This document shows, one piece after another, positions 20,963 through 32,366 of a stretch of 64,000 nucleotides of DNA (its first letter is position 1; the number at the start of each line of letters is the position of its first letter). The DNA is from Nilaparvata lugens (Eukaryota > Arthropoda > Insecta > Hemiptera > Delphacidae), in the NCBI RefSeq assembly GCF_014356525.2, contig NC_052507.1:4142509-4206508 (forward strand), in the 5' to 3' direction. The notes below the pieces were generated by a model. It was not told where the DNA came from. It worked only from the letters and a program-made list of their open reading frames with translations, and ran no database searches. Both the position numbers and the translations under genes were made by a program.

Positions 20963-21330
20963 ATTGATTGATTGAGTACTTTATTTATGTAGATTACAAT
21001 ATATACTGGCTTATACACTTATATACAATAGCTTACAAGACAGCAAAATTATAGATGAATTTACATAATATAGACTAAGAAAATAATTATTGAACTGTAT
21101 ATGATATGAAAAAGCAGTTTGTAATATAATAACTATAGATAATAATCATATTGTTATGCATCTACATAAATTGGCGGAGCTTTGGACATATCAATGTCCA
21201 TTCTTTGGGAAGAATAATAAAAATATCCTCCCCACTAACTCTCTACCAAAACGTTAATTTCGTTATTTAAACTAAGGATTTATTTATTAATGGAAATATT
21301 GTAAAAGTTTTAATCAATATGAATATTGAA
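20963..21330 (-). mobile_element. Family F LINE 3-prime end, copy 1
   Basis: On minus the copy runs to AATAAAGTACTCAATCAATC, a polyadenylation signal followed by a TCAA-repeat tail, after GTATAAGCCAGTATATATTG. It is 5-prime truncated with no coding part. Confidence 0.7.
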
Positions 21331-21489
21331 GAGAAAAAAAAACAGAAAATTGATAAAGTAAAATAATTATATAGGTAGATAAGATCAAATAATTGATTAA
21401 TAAAATGAAGTAGGCTGAAAGTAGATCAGGGTTATCAAATTTCAGTAATATACAGCAGTATGCAGTGGATAATTGAAATAACATGAGTT

Positions 21490-21494
21490 TATAT

Positions 21495-21549
<55 letters not shown>

Positions 21550-21560
21550 ATATATATACA
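21490..21560. repeat. (TA)n microsatellite
   Basis: About 70 bp of TA dinucleotides with one interruption. Confidence 0.95.
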
Positions 21561-21767
21561 ATTCGTTCTATAACATGGTTTAAAGGTTTATATTGGTGGA
21601 ATGGGTGAGGGATGGTTGTCATGTGATCGTTCTAGGGCCGGACTGTTTCAGTCATTTGCTCCAAAATATGTTTTTTTAAAGTCAGGTTGAAGCTGAGTGG
21701 GAGAGAGTGACAGAAATTGAGAAGAAGAGTGAAAGAAAGAAAGAGAGAGAGTGAGAAAGAGAAAGAG

Positions 21768-22125
21768 ATTGATTGATTGAGTACTTTATTTATGTAGATT
21801 ACAATATTTACTAGCTTATACATTGATATAGAATAGCTTACAATACAGCAAAATTATAGATGAATTCACATAATTTATAGACTGAGGAAATAAATTATTG
21901 AACTGTATATGATATGGAAAAAGCAATTTGGAATAACTATAGATGATATTGTTATGCACCTATATAAATTGGCGGAGCTTTGGAGATATCAATGTCCATT
22001 CTTCGGAAAGAATATTCGAAATATCCTTCCCACTAACTTTCTACCAAAACGTTAATTCATTAATTCAACAAGTGTTCATTTATCAATGATAATTTTGTAA
22101 AAGTTTTAATTAATATGAAGATTTA
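21768..22125 (-). mobile_element. Family F LINE 3-prime end, copy 2
   Basis: Same tail and order as copy 1 (ACTTTATTTATGTAGATTAC on plus), again entered from a GA-rich tract. Confidence 0.7.
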
Positions 22126-22241
22126 AGGAAAAAAATGAGGATTTAAGTTCAGATTTCAAGATAATTATCTCTAACAAGCTTGACTATTCGGAAACGTCTT
22201 TGATCGGGAAGCTTTAATGTTGAACTGGAGAAAGAGAGATT

Positions 22242-22291
<50 letters not shown>

Positions 22292-22491
22292 GAGAGAGAG
22301 AGAGTGAGAGAGAGAGAGAGTGTGGGAGAGTGTCTGTGAGGGAGAGAGTGTGAGAGGGAGTAAAAGAAATAGAAAAGTACACAGAGAGAGAAAGAGCGAG
22401 AGAGTGCGAGAAGGAATGGAAGTGACAAAGACAGTTTAGAAGAGAGAGTGATAGAGTAAGACAAAGAAGGATAGAAAGAGAGATTAGATTA

Positions 22492-22830
22492 GATTGGAAT
22501 TCTTTATTTATATGTTATTTACTGGCTTAGACACTTATTTATAAAGACTACTTTGGAGTTCTTTATTTATGTATGTTACAATATTTACTGGCTTATACAC
22601 TAGTTTACATTGAATGCCAGTAATGCTAATTTATAATTCAACAAACTTTACAAAGGAGGAGAAATTGATCAATTAGAATAAAGATTGAATGCAATTTGAA
22701 TGACGATAATATAATATTGTGATGCAACTTCATAAATCGGCGGTGTTTCAACAAATAATTGTCGATTCTGTGAGAGGGATTAGAATGATAATATCCTTCC
22801 CATCAACACACGATATTGTGAGTTAAGAGA
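22492..22830 (-). mobile_element. Related LINE 3-prime end (F-b), copy 1
   Basis: Starts GATTAGATTAGATTGGAATT on plus, then TTCTTTATTTATGTATGTTA and GGCTTATACACTAGTTTACA. It is clearly homologous to family F but diverged. A second copy is at 23450. Confidence 0.6.
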
Positions 22831-22976
22831 GAGAGAGAGTGAGATATAAAAAGAGATTGGAAGGACTGAGATGAAAGAGAGTGAATAAGAGGAGGAGAGC
22901 GATCATCAGGGAGAAGAAAAAGAGATTCAGATTCAGATTCCTTCATTCATGTGATTATCAAAACGTAATGAGAGGG

Positions 22977-23366
22977 ATTGATTGATTGATTGAGTACTTT
23001 ATTTATGTAGATTACAATATATACTGTCTTATACACTTATATACAATAGCTCACAATACAGCAAAAGTATAGGTGAATTTACATGATATAGACTAAGAAA
23101 ATAATTATTGAACTGTATATGATATGAAAAAGCAATTTGTAATATAATAACTATAGATAATAATTATATTGTTATGCATCTACATAATACATTGTTATGC
23201 ATCTACATAATTGGCGGAGCTTTGTTATGGCTACATTGTTACATTGGCTACATTGTTACAATTGGCTACATTGTTATGCATCTACATAATTGGCGGAGCT
23301 TTGGACATATCAATGTCCATTCTTCGGAAAGAATATTCGAAATATCCTTCCCATTCACTCTCTACC
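22977..23366 (-). mobile_element. Family F LINE 3-prime end, copy 3, with local duplications
   Basis: The tail matches copies 1 and 2. Near 23170-23300 the segment TTGTTATGCATCTACATAAT is repeated three times with TTGGCTACATTGTTAC units between, a local slippage product. Confidence 0.7.
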
Positions 23367-23449
23367 AAGAGAGAGAGAGAGAGAGAAAGAGTAAGAGAGT
23401 GTGAAAAGGAATGGAAGTGACAGACGAAGACAGTGAGAAAGAGAGAGAG

Positions 23450-23795
23450 AGATTATATTAGATTGGAGTTCTTTATCTATGTATGTTATTTACTGGCTTA
23501 GACACTAATTTACAGAGATTAAATTGAAGTTCTTTATTTATGTATGTTACAATATTTACTGGCTTATACACTAATTTACATTGAATTCCAGTAATGCTTA
23601 TTCATAATTCAACAAACTTTACAAAGAATAAAAATATTGATAAATGGGAATAAGGATTGAATAAAATTTGAATGACGACAATATAATATTGGGATGCAGC
23701 TTCATAACTCGGCAGTGTTTTAAAAAAAATTGTCGATTCTCTGAGAAGGATTAAAATAATATCCTTTCCATCAATACACGATATTGGGAGGTGAG
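23450..23795 (-). mobile_element. Related LINE 3-prime end (F-b), copy 2
   Basis: Parallels 22492-22830 through ATTGTCGATTCTCTGAGAAG and CCATCAATACACGATATT. Confidence 0.6.
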
Positions 23796-24352
23796 GGAGA
23801 GAGTGTGAGATGAAAAAGAGATTAGAGAGACTGAAATGAAAGAGAGTGTATAAGAGGAGGAGAGCGATCATCAGGGAGAAGAAAAAGAGATTCAGATTGA
23901 GATTCAGATTCAGATTCCTTTACTCATGTGATTAACAAAACGTAATGAGAGAGATAGAGAGAGAGAGAGAGATTCAGATTCAGATTCAGATTCAGAGAGA
24001 GAGAGAGATAGAGGAAGAGAGAGAGAGAGAAAGTTAGAATGAGAAAGAATGAGTGAGAGGGAGTTAGAGCGACTGTTGCTTCTTACCTCGAAATTGCCGC
24101 AATCGTGGAAAGAGTAATTGCTCGTTAGAGTGGTAATTACTCGTCATCGTGGACCGCCATATTGGATTTCCTGATGCATGATGCGAGACTGAATCCGTGC
24201 GTCATTCAATTGACTCAATTCACCCCTCAAATGTCAGCAATGTTTAAATGGAAAGCATTGAAGTTGTATACGAGGGACACTGATACTTTGAAACAATGGA
24301 CCTATCTGACGTGAAACTCTCTCAAAACTACGGATGGAAATTACTAAGACAA

Positions 24353-24545
24353 TTGATTGATTGATTGATTGAGTACTTTATTTATGTAGATTACAATATA
24401 TACTGGCTTATACACTTATTTACAATACAGCAAAATTATAGATGAATTTACATAATATAGACTAAGAAAATAATTATTGAACTGTATATGATATGAAAAA
24501 GTAATTTGTAATATAATAACTATAGATAAGATAAGTAAATAACTA
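24353..24545 (-). mobile_element. Family F LINE 3-prime end, copy 4 (short)
   Basis: TGATTGATTGAGTACTTTAT through CTATAGATAAG on plus; more strongly 5-prime truncated than the other copies. Family I-like pieces flank it at 24225-24300 and 24700-24790. Confidence 0.7.
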
Positions 24546-25181
24546 AGGGAGACAATAAGATTTCAAATGATAATGAATTGATAATTTATTATTGAACAAA
24601 GATCCAAATTGAAGTCTTCGGAAGTCAAAAGTTGCAGAAGTCTTTGGGGAGATTTACAGCTTTTAATTTGGATTTTCTTTGAATGATAATTATTCTCTCA
24701 AAACTGTCAGTATTCCTTGTTTGAAACATCAATACTTCTCAATAAAACAAAACTGACAGTTTGAAGTGGATATCACTAAATTGAAATACTCTCAACTTAG
24801 TCACTAATCCAAATAAAATAAACTGAAGCTTCACATTTAAACCAATGCCGAAAGTATGAGAGAATTCAATCATATTATATAGTGAGGTCCACGTTATAAT
24901 AGCAGTATTTGATTGACATTGGTGTTGTTATCTTTGTCTATCATCTTTCTATAGTGGAGTCCACGCTATAATGTCGATATTTGATTGGCATTGGTGTTGC
25001 TATCCTTGCCTATGATTCAACAAAGCAGATAGCGCTATCCAATTCCAGCTCAACAACGTTGCCAGATCGTTTTTCAACTATTTAGAAATATAATTTATTA
25101 ACAAGATATTCATTCTCGATTTAGGAAATTGTGTATTTGATCATTGAAACATGTATTCTCTTCACAAATAAATTGTTCATT

Positions 25182-26028
25182 CATAGAATTATAGTACCCA
25201 TTTTTGAAAATAATAAATTAAGAATACAAAAATTATAACAACTAACTTAGTATCAGTGTTCACACCATATTCAGGTTATAAAATAAATTACAAATGAATT
25301 TCTCGAATGAAACGTTTATTACTTTCCTTGCCCTATTACCATAGGTAAGGAAAGTATTGCTTTCCAAAAAAAATTAAAGTACCCTAATTTCATGTTTTCT
25401 ATACGGTTCATTACTTTCCTTGCACTATTATCATAGGTAAGGGAAGTATTGCTTTCCAAAAATATTTAAGGTACCTCAATTCCATGTTTTCTATACGTTT
25501 CAAGGTCCCCTGAGTCCAAAAACATGATTTTTGGGTGTTGGTCTGTGTGTGTGGGTGTGTGTGTGTCTGTGAACACGATAACACCATTCCTAATTAACCG
25601 ATTGACCTGAAATTTCAAACTGAGGTCCTTATACTATGAGGATCCGACAATAAGAAATTCAATAAAATTGAATTCAAATGGCGGATAATGGCTAAAAAAC
25701 CATGTTCTTCACGGTTTTCTCGAAAACGGCTCTAACGATTTTCTTCAAATTTATACCCTGTATAGAGCTATTCATAAGTTCTATCAACTGACATGAGTCT
25801 CATTTCTGGGAAAATTGCAGGAGCTCCGTTATATTCCTGAGAAGAATGAATTTTGTTAAATTTCTATCACGATTTTCTCAAAAATGGCTTGACCGATTTT
25901 TTGAAATGTATTTTATAACCTGAAGATGATGTGAATACTGAAACTAGTTGCTATGATTTGTATTCTTGATCTATTATTCTATTAATTTCAAAAATGGTAC
26001 ATTAATTCTATTTTATGAATAAAAATTG
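25182..26028. mobile_element. Element J: about 110-bp terminal inverted repeats
   Basis: The left arm (ATTCATAGAATTATAGTACC ... ATATTCAGGTTATAAAAT, 25182-25287) pairs with the reverse complement of the right arm (ATTTTATAACCTGAAGATGA ... 25911-26028) at roughly 80 percent identity by eye. Inside lies family K sequence with a GT microsatellite (25545-25570). No coding frame. Confidence 0.65.
25321..25905. repeat. Family K sequence (inverted relative to 45290-48110)
   Basis: It begins ACTTTCCTTGCCCTATTACC and repeats that block at 25412. It continues through GTGTTGGTCTGTGTGTGTGG to TTTTCTCGAAAACGGCTCTA and GAGCTCCGTTATATTCCTGA, a module found as a tandem array at 45290-47640. Confidence 0.65.
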
Positions 26029-26189
26029 ATTTGATCTCTGATTTCATCCATTCTAATAAGATAATGTAACTGAATATTTTCAACAGAAATGAACAGTTAA
26101 TATAACATCAGATGTATCGGTACCATTTTATTCTATAGAATGCAGGCAAGGCTGTGGATCGGCTCTCCCATTATAACGTGGACCTCACT

Positions 26190-26735
26190 CAACAGTTGTT
26201 GAAGCTTGTTGAATTTGTAGAAAGGTTTTTGATGGAGAGCGGCGTGGAGGGGAGTTATAATGATGAGGGAGAGGGTATTTGATGGTTTGAGGGGAAATAA
26301 TTGTAGGAGATGTGGTGGAAGTGATAGGGAAGGGTTAGACGGGAAAGGTTTTGAAGGGAGCCTATTGCCTATTCAGGGACTATATTCATAGTCCGTACTG
26401 TATATAGGACCTATAATATAGGCCCTATCCTAGGTCCCTACCGATATTATAGGACCAGCATCCAGCCTCAATTTGGGCCTCTTATTGAATTCAAGCCTCA
26501 TCAACGTTCACTATTCAATTGCTGATGGCAGCGGAGCGTGAACATTGTGGTCACCAATCCATCACAGACACCGAGCTGAGTGGCTGCAGCTGTTGATCTC
26601 AACAGCGAGTTTCCCAGGTTCCGAGTGAGAGGAGGATATAATTAGTTTGCGATAATAAATTGATGTCAGTTATAATGGAATAACATCAGCATTTCTGTAT
26701 GCATCATCATGGTCGAAGTTCATTATTTTATTTAT
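26190..26735. other. Unassigned spacer with short GGACCTA/TAGGCCC repeats
   Basis: Around 26385-26455 short imperfect repeats TATAGGACC, TATAGGCCC and CCTAGGTCCCT occur. No coding or family match elsewhere in the stretch. Confidence 0.4.
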
Positions 26736-27480
26736 TTATACATTGATAAATCTATATATATAAAAGCGAAATGGAACTCACTCACTCGCAGAACTAGAAA
26801 TCTACCGGACCAAAAACGTTCAAATTTGGTGGGTATGTTTAGTTGGCCCTTTAAAAAGGCGCACTAAGAAATCTTTTGGCAATATTTTGACTCTAAGGGT
26901 GGTTTTTAAGGGTTTAAATTTCGTCTTTTAGCATGTATATTCTTCTTATTCCAATCTTTCAATTATAATTGAAAAATGTCCATAGCATATGTTACCATAG
27001 AACTATAATCTACAGAGAGTACCTCTTAGAAACAGTTGTTTGGTAACTAAATTAATAATTTTGTCAGGTTGGCATGAAGTTGAGTTGATTTTGTTAGGTT
27101 GGCACCAAGTTGAAGATTGAAATGCATTTATCGCGAAAAAATTGATTGGCCACTGCTACTTCAATCAGAGCTATTCCTGGGAATATTATATCGCCTGATA
27201 GCCGAAGCGAGCCCGCTGATCTCATTTTATTACGGGGGTCCAGTCTTGTTAGACGGATATGGCGAGCGAAGCGAGCCTGTTTTTTTACGGGAGTCCAGGG
27301 GGCAGAGCCCCCTGCTTAGACGGTTATGGCGAGCGAAGCGAGCCTGACGGCTAGTACAATATAATTCTCAACTATGAATGATTAGAAATGAAACAACAGG
27401 CTTAAAGCCCAAAACTGTTCCTTCCTCAACTTTGGATAGAAATTGTCCAAAAATAATAGGTTATGTTTATCACTTCATAA
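26735..27480 (-). repeat. Family G-like tail interrupted by a Helitron
   Basis: TTATTTATTTATACATTGATAAA (split here by the Helitron) is followed after 27355 by GGCTTAAAGCCCAAAACTGT, matching the order in the family G/LINE tails at 16320 and 42250 (GGCACAGCCCAAAACGGTG). Confidence 0.5.
26751..27354 (+). mobile_element. Non-autonomous Helitron, family 1, copy 3
   Basis: It begins TCTATATATATAAAAGCGAA (preceded by A) and ends GCGAGCCTGACGGCTAG (followed by T). About 604 bp; lacks part of the internal GC-rich segment seen in copy 2. Confidence 0.85.
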
Positions 27481-27599
27481 GTTTTGTCCAATTTTGAGTC
27501 CAAAATATACATAAACTATACATTATTCACAGTGTTTAAAGTACAACATCATTTCTCAAGTTAATTATCCACAGTTTGTCATCTCTCTCTCTCTCTCTC

Positions 27600-27874
27600 T
27601 TTTCATATTCCAATATTCATATTAATTAAAACTTTTACAATATTTCCATTTATAAATAAACCCTCAGTTTTATCAATGAAATGAATGTTTTGGTAGAGAG
27701 TTAGTGGGAAAATTGCTTTTTCATATCATATACAGTTCAATAATTATTTTCCTAGTCTATATTATGTAAATTCATCTATAATTTTGCTGTATTGTAAGCT
27801 ATTGTATATAAGTGTATAAGCCAGTATATATTGTAATCTACATAAATAAAGTACTCAATCAATCAATCAATCTC
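27600..27874 (+). mobile_element. Family F LINE 3-prime end, plus orientation
   Basis: It shows the family F tail in forward direction: GCTATTGTATATAAGTGTAT, then AATAAAGTACTCAATCAATC and further TCAA repeats. A CT tract precedes it, the complement of the GA tracts at 20.8-24 kb. Confidence 0.75.
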
Positions 27875-28038
27875 TTCCGCTCTTGTGTTGATGGTAAGGA
27901 TATTATTTTATTTCCTTCTCAGATAGTTGGCCATCACTTGTTGTGACACTGCCAACTCATGTAGTTACATCATAATTATTATCGATACACAAATCGCTTT
28001 TGATCTTCATTGTGATTGTTATTTTTTCATACTTTGTA

Positions 28039-29204
28039 CAATTCCTTGAATAACTAGCTTTCATTGTGGACTAGCAGATAACCCGTGCTTCTCAAGGGTC
28101 CATTTTAAGACTTGATGAACCGAAAACTTGACGTATTGAGATCTCGAAGAATTTAAAACAGGGTGATAACCATCTTAGGTTAATTAGAAATCTATCTGCA
28201 AAATTTCAAGTTAATCAGTCCAGTAGTTCAGACGTGATGATGTGTCGAACATTAGTGTGCTTCCTATCCCGTACGTGTATAAACCAGTTCTTTCCTTTAT
28301 TATAGTATAAATTAGTGTTATCGGATGGGCACGTTATACCGTCGGTCCCGGCTGAAGTATGACAGTCGTAAGGCCCATTGACGGCTTAAATTATATATTC
28401 AGGCGGTGGGACCTTCCCGCAAGGGACTCCCCACCAACAAAAGCCATACGAATTCACTTTACTTTTTAGTGTAATAAATAGAATATATTGTAACTTATAA
28501 ATAACATGAATGAAGAGCTCTGTTCTAGCTCAATTCAATTCGTTCATCATATTGTCATGATCCTTCTATCATTTTCCATGATCTCTCATCACAATTTATT
28601 TGGTTCCTTTTCGATCAATCATTCCAGTTCTATTTTTCTGTTGTTTTTTCTCAATGAAGGATGGTTTATTCTGGGTAGATTGATTCTCTACTTCCCTTCT
28701 TAGTGTATAATCAAAATTTTATTTCATATTCACAGTTCGATTCAACAAAATCATCGAGAAATACAGTATCAAAAGCCATTGTAAATATCACGGTAAGATT
28801 CTATCGAATTGTGAAGTCGTGATCAACTATTCAATATTCACATTGAATTGATTGAATTTTATAACATTTATCATTTCTTTAATTAATTATTTTGAATCAA
28901 ATAATGTATAAATACAGTAATCAAAATGTGAAATCCGAAGTAAACTGACAAGTTCAAAAGAGCTCCGTCGATGTGACTGTTGTGAACTCACATTACAACA
29001 GTGTTGGCGAGATCAATGGCAGCAATTGTCTGATCCCACTTCAATCTTTCAGCATTGTTTAGATGTGGAATCTTTACTGATATTTATGAGGATCACTGAA
29101 AATACAAAGTGAATTTCTAAACATCAGTTTATAGTGAGATCCACATAAAACTGTCACCATTGTTTTAAGTGAGAAGCATTCCATTCATTAATGAGGAATA
29201 CTGA
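28039..29204. repeat. 1.17-kb tandem duplication, copy 1
   Basis: The segment is repeated immediately downstream with an offset of 1166 bp and only a handful of substitutions. It contains a Helitron family 2 copy, a LINE UTR-like block (GTCGGTCCCGGCTGAAGTAT ... CTCCCCACCAACAAAAGCCA) and a family I unit. The open frame at 28506-28703 has no motif and is repeated identically in kind at 29672. Confidence 0.95.
28071..28311 (-). mobile_element. Helitron family 2 (E), copy in duplication unit 1
   Basis: On minus it runs from about TATACTATAATAAAGGAAAG to AGCACGGGTTATCTGCTAG, followed by T. A CCCTTGAGAAGCACGGG imperfect hairpin lies about 10 bases before CTAG, as expected of Helitron 3-prime ends. 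The initial TC has mutated. Confidence 0.55.
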
Positions 29205-30357
29205 CAATTCCTTGAATAACTAGCTTTCATTGTGGACTAGCAGATAACCCGTGCTTCTCAAGGGTCCATTTTAAGACTTGATGAACCGAAAACTTGACGT
29301 ATTGAGATCTCGAAGAATTTAAAACAGGGTGATAACCATCTTAGGTTAATTAGAAATCTATCTGCAAAATTTCAAGTTAATCAGTCCAGTAGTTCAGACG
29401 TGATGATGCGTCGAACATTAGTGTGCTTCCTATCCCGTACGTGTATAAACCAGTTCTTTCCTTTATTATAGTATAAATTAGTGTTATCGGATGGGCACGT
29501 TATACTGTCGGTCCCGGCTGAAGTATGACAGTCGTAAGGCCCATTGACGGCTTAAATTATATATTCAGGCGGTGGGACCTTCCCGCAAGGGACTCCCCAC
29601 CAACAAAAGCCATACGAATTTACTTTACTTTTTAGTGTAATAAATAGAATATATTGTAACTTATAAATAACATGAATGAAGAGCTCTGTTCTAGCTCAAT
29701 TCAATTCGTTTATCATATTGTCATGATCCTTCTATCATTTTCCATGATCTCTCATCACAATTTATTTGGTTCCTTTTCGATCAATCATTCCAGTTCTATT
29801 TTTCTGTTGTTTTTTCTCAATGAAGGATGGTTTATTCTGGGTAGATTGATTCTCTACTTCCCTTCTTAGTGTATAATCAAAATTTTATTTCATATTCACA
29901 GTTCGATTCAACAAAATCATCGAGAAATACAGTATCAAAAGCCATTGTAAATATCACGGTAAAATTCTATCGAATTGTGAAGTCGTGATCAACTATTCAA
30001 TATTCACATTGAATTGATTGAATTTTATAACATTTATCATTTCTTTAATTAATTATTTTGAATCAAATAATGTATAAATACAGTAATCAAAATGTGAAAT
30101 CCGAAGTAAACTGACAAGTTCAAAAGAGCTCCGTCGATGTGACTGTTGTGACCTTACATTACAACAGTGTTGGCGAGATCGTCTGATCCCACTTCAATCT
30201 TTCAGCATTGTTTAGATGTGGAATCTTTACTGATATTTATGAGGATCACTGAAAATACAAAGTGAATTTCTAAACATCAGTTTATAGTGAGATCCACATA
30301 AAACTGTCACCATTGTTTTAAGTGAGAAGCATTGCATTCATTAATGAGGCATACTGA
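29205..30357. repeat. 1.17-kb tandem duplication, copy 2
   Basis: Nearly identical to copy 1 apart from a 12-bp deletion near 30180 and scattered single substitutions. The junction is at ACAATTCC, present at the start of copy 1 (28038) and at the copy 1/copy 2 boundary, so duplication by short homology is likely. Confidence 0.95.
29237..29477 (-). mobile_element. Helitron family 2 (E), copy in duplication unit 2
   Basis: Duplicate of the copy at 28071, not an independent insertion. Confidence 0.55.
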
Positions 30358-31060
30358 CAATTCCATGTTAATCTCGCTAGATCAGTGTATAGTGAGATCT
30401 ACTATTACTGGCAGCATTGGTTAAATGGGAACAATTGTTGCTATTAATAGGGGGTAACTGACAGTTCAAAACTAGTCTATCTGAAGCAGTTTATAGTGGA
30501 ATCCAGATCATCTTGTCAGCATTGGTCCAATTGGGAGCATTGCTGTTATGAATGAGGATTACTGACAGTTCAAAATTTATCTGTGTATAGCAGTTTTAGT
30601 GAAATTCAGATCATTCTGTCAGCATTGGTTTATTTATTTATTCCATTGACAATTATCACAAATCATAATTATAATAAATATAATATGATTGGGCGAAGAC
30701 AACAGGCATAGCCCAAAACTGTCTTCTCCCAAATTTTTACAAATAAAAGTTTCAAAAAAGATTAAGGTTAAGATTTCACTTTCACTTCAAAAAGTCCAAT
30801 TTCCACTTCAAAACTAATGACTAAACTGAACATTTTGAATTTTGATATTTAAAACTGATATTTGATATTAAATATTTAATATTTGATATTTAATGGGAAG
30901 CATTGCTGTTATGAATGAAGTTTACTGACAGTTCAAAATTGATCCCTGTATAGCAGTTTATAGTAACATCTAGACCATTCTGTCAGAATTGGTTGGATAG
31001 GGGAAGAGTTGCAGTTATTGATGAGGTTTTCTGACAGTTTCAAATGAATCTGAGTTTATA
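30280..31060. repeat. Family I tandem array with an embedded LINE tail
   Basis: Units of about 110-125 bp carry CTGTCAGCATTGGT, GGGAGCATTGCTGTTATGAA and ACTGACAGTTCAAAA. A minus-oriented LINE tail (TTATTTATTTATTCC ... CAGGCATAGCCCAAAACTGT) interrupts the array at about 30632-30815. Confidence 0.75.
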
Positions 31061-31294
31061 GCGAAGGAAACAGCTTACATTGGAGTGGTAGGACGTCTGA
31101 TTAATGAGAGGGCAGACTATAATTGAAAGTGGAGAACTGTGGAGCGGGTGTCATGACCCCGTGATCAATGGAGGCTGCTTGCTCCCAAACCCTTGTTATG
31201 ACGGCGCATTATTTAAAGGAGATGTAAATCTCCTGAATCTCATCCAAATCTGAAGGATCATTATGATGGGAGATTTCTTGAGAGAGAGATATGA

Positions 31295-31490
31295 TTTGGA
31301 GGTTCTTGTTGTAGTACATGACGTCATCGTACACTGTTGAGTTCCCCAGGATGTGATTTAAAGGTTCTTGTTGTAGTACATGATGTCATCGTACACTGTT
31401 GAGCTCCCCAGGATGTGAATTGAAGGTTCTTGTTGTAGTACATTACGTCATCGTACACTGTTGAGTTCCCCAGGATGTAATTTGGAGTTG
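31295..31490. repeat. 62-bp minisatellite with CRE-like palindrome, short array (3 units)
   Basis: GGTTCTTGTTGTAGTACATG begins at 31301, 31363 and 31425. Units carry TGACGTCATCGTACACTGTT; unit 2 has TGATGTCA and unit 3 TTACGTCA. The same unit forms the longer array at 32837. Confidence 0.9.
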
Positions 31491-31529
31491 TACTACGAAG
31501 CCAATGATAGTGTATAGTCTATGTACTAT

Positions 31530-31960
31530 TCTTGCTACAAAGCTTCAAATCATATCCTCTAGTGAGTAACTCTACAGTGTACAGTGAAAATCCTATATTA
31601 TTCTCTTCAAATTCAACAAGCAGATTCCTTATACTCTCTAGGTAGGAGAAATCTTACACTGTTGAAGAAGAAGTACTGAGTGTATAAGAAGATTACTAGA
31701 AAGCTTCAAATCATATCCTCTAGTGAGTAACTCCACAGTGTACAGTGAAAATTCTATATCATTCTCTTCAAATTCAACGAGGAGACTCGAATATTCCTCA
31801 TCACTACGATGTAGCTTCCTTCAAACTCTCTAGGTAGGAGAAATCCTACACTGTTGGAGAAGAAGTACTGAGTGTATAAGAAGATGTACTAGAAAGCTTC
31901 GAATCACATGTTCTAGTGAGGAACTCTACAATGTAAACTACAAGGAGATGTACTATTATC
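31530..31960. repeat. Tandem repeat, 161-193-bp unit
   Basis: AGCTTCAAATCATATCCTCT occurs at 31541 and 31702 and as AGCTTCGAATCACATGTTCT at 31895. The middle unit has about 30 extra bases. An inverted fragment lies at 34000-34080. Confidence 0.8.
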
Positions 31961-31977
31961 ATGAATCACAACTTCTC

Positions 31978-32366
31978 TAGTGAGGTCCACGTTGTAATGG
32001 CAGTGGATAAAGATAGCGGAACAACGTTGCCGATCCTCTGTCTCGTCAATGCCTCCTATGGAGGTAGCTGATACAGGTTTATTGATGTAATAATTATTCA
32101 TCGTTTAAAATTAAACGTCGTTTAGAATATGCTCGTTTCAAATAGTCAATGATATTTTATTAAGCAAGAAATTATATTCTTGATGAATTCCATAATTGAG
32201 ATGAAACGTGTTGTTAGTTAATTATTTATTCTACATTGTTAAGAGACTATCTGGCAAGAGAGCAAAGCGAGAAAGAGATAAAGCTATTCGCTTTGTTGAA
32301 TGATAGACAAGGATAGGAATACCATTGCAAATCAAAAACTGCCATTATAACGTGGACCTCACCATA
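31978..32366. mobile_element. MITE-1, complete copy (reference for the family)
   Basis: Both termini are present: CTAGTGAGGTCCACGTTGTA at the left and ATAACGTGGACCTCACCATA at the right, about 28-bp inverted repeats. The interior has no reading frame. Length about 389 bp. Family termini or parts recur at least 15 times in this window. Superfamily is not determined; a TA target is possible because most ends read TATAG. Confidence 0.9.

Larger units (their letters stand above)
20840..24060. repeat. GA-rich cluster with repeated LINE 3-prime ends
   Basis: Many (GA)n tracts (for example 22233-22320, 23369-23390, 23955-24030) separate head-to-tail minus-strand copies of two related LINE tails. Ser/Leu-rich frames on minus are artefacts. 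The regular alternation of GA tract and LINE tail suggests tandem amplification rather than independent insertions. Confidence 0.75.
24878..26189. mobile_element. MITE-1 copy with duplicated left end, hosting element J
   Basis: The left end occurs twice (24878 and 24953), each followed by about 50 bp of family interior. The right end (AACAGTTAATATAACATCAG ... CATTATAACGTGGACCTCAC) is at about 26088-26189. Element J lies between. Confidence 0.75.

Noticed and set aside
22149..22464. Ser/Leu-rich frames (SLSLSLSL)
   Set aside because: Translations of GA-repeat tracts in the LINE-tail cluster.
28506..29869. Two matching 65-codon frames as a possible duplicated gene
   Set aside because: They match only because the whole 1.17-kb block is duplicated. 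The frame has no motif, and substitutions elsewhere in the block show no coding pattern that I can see.
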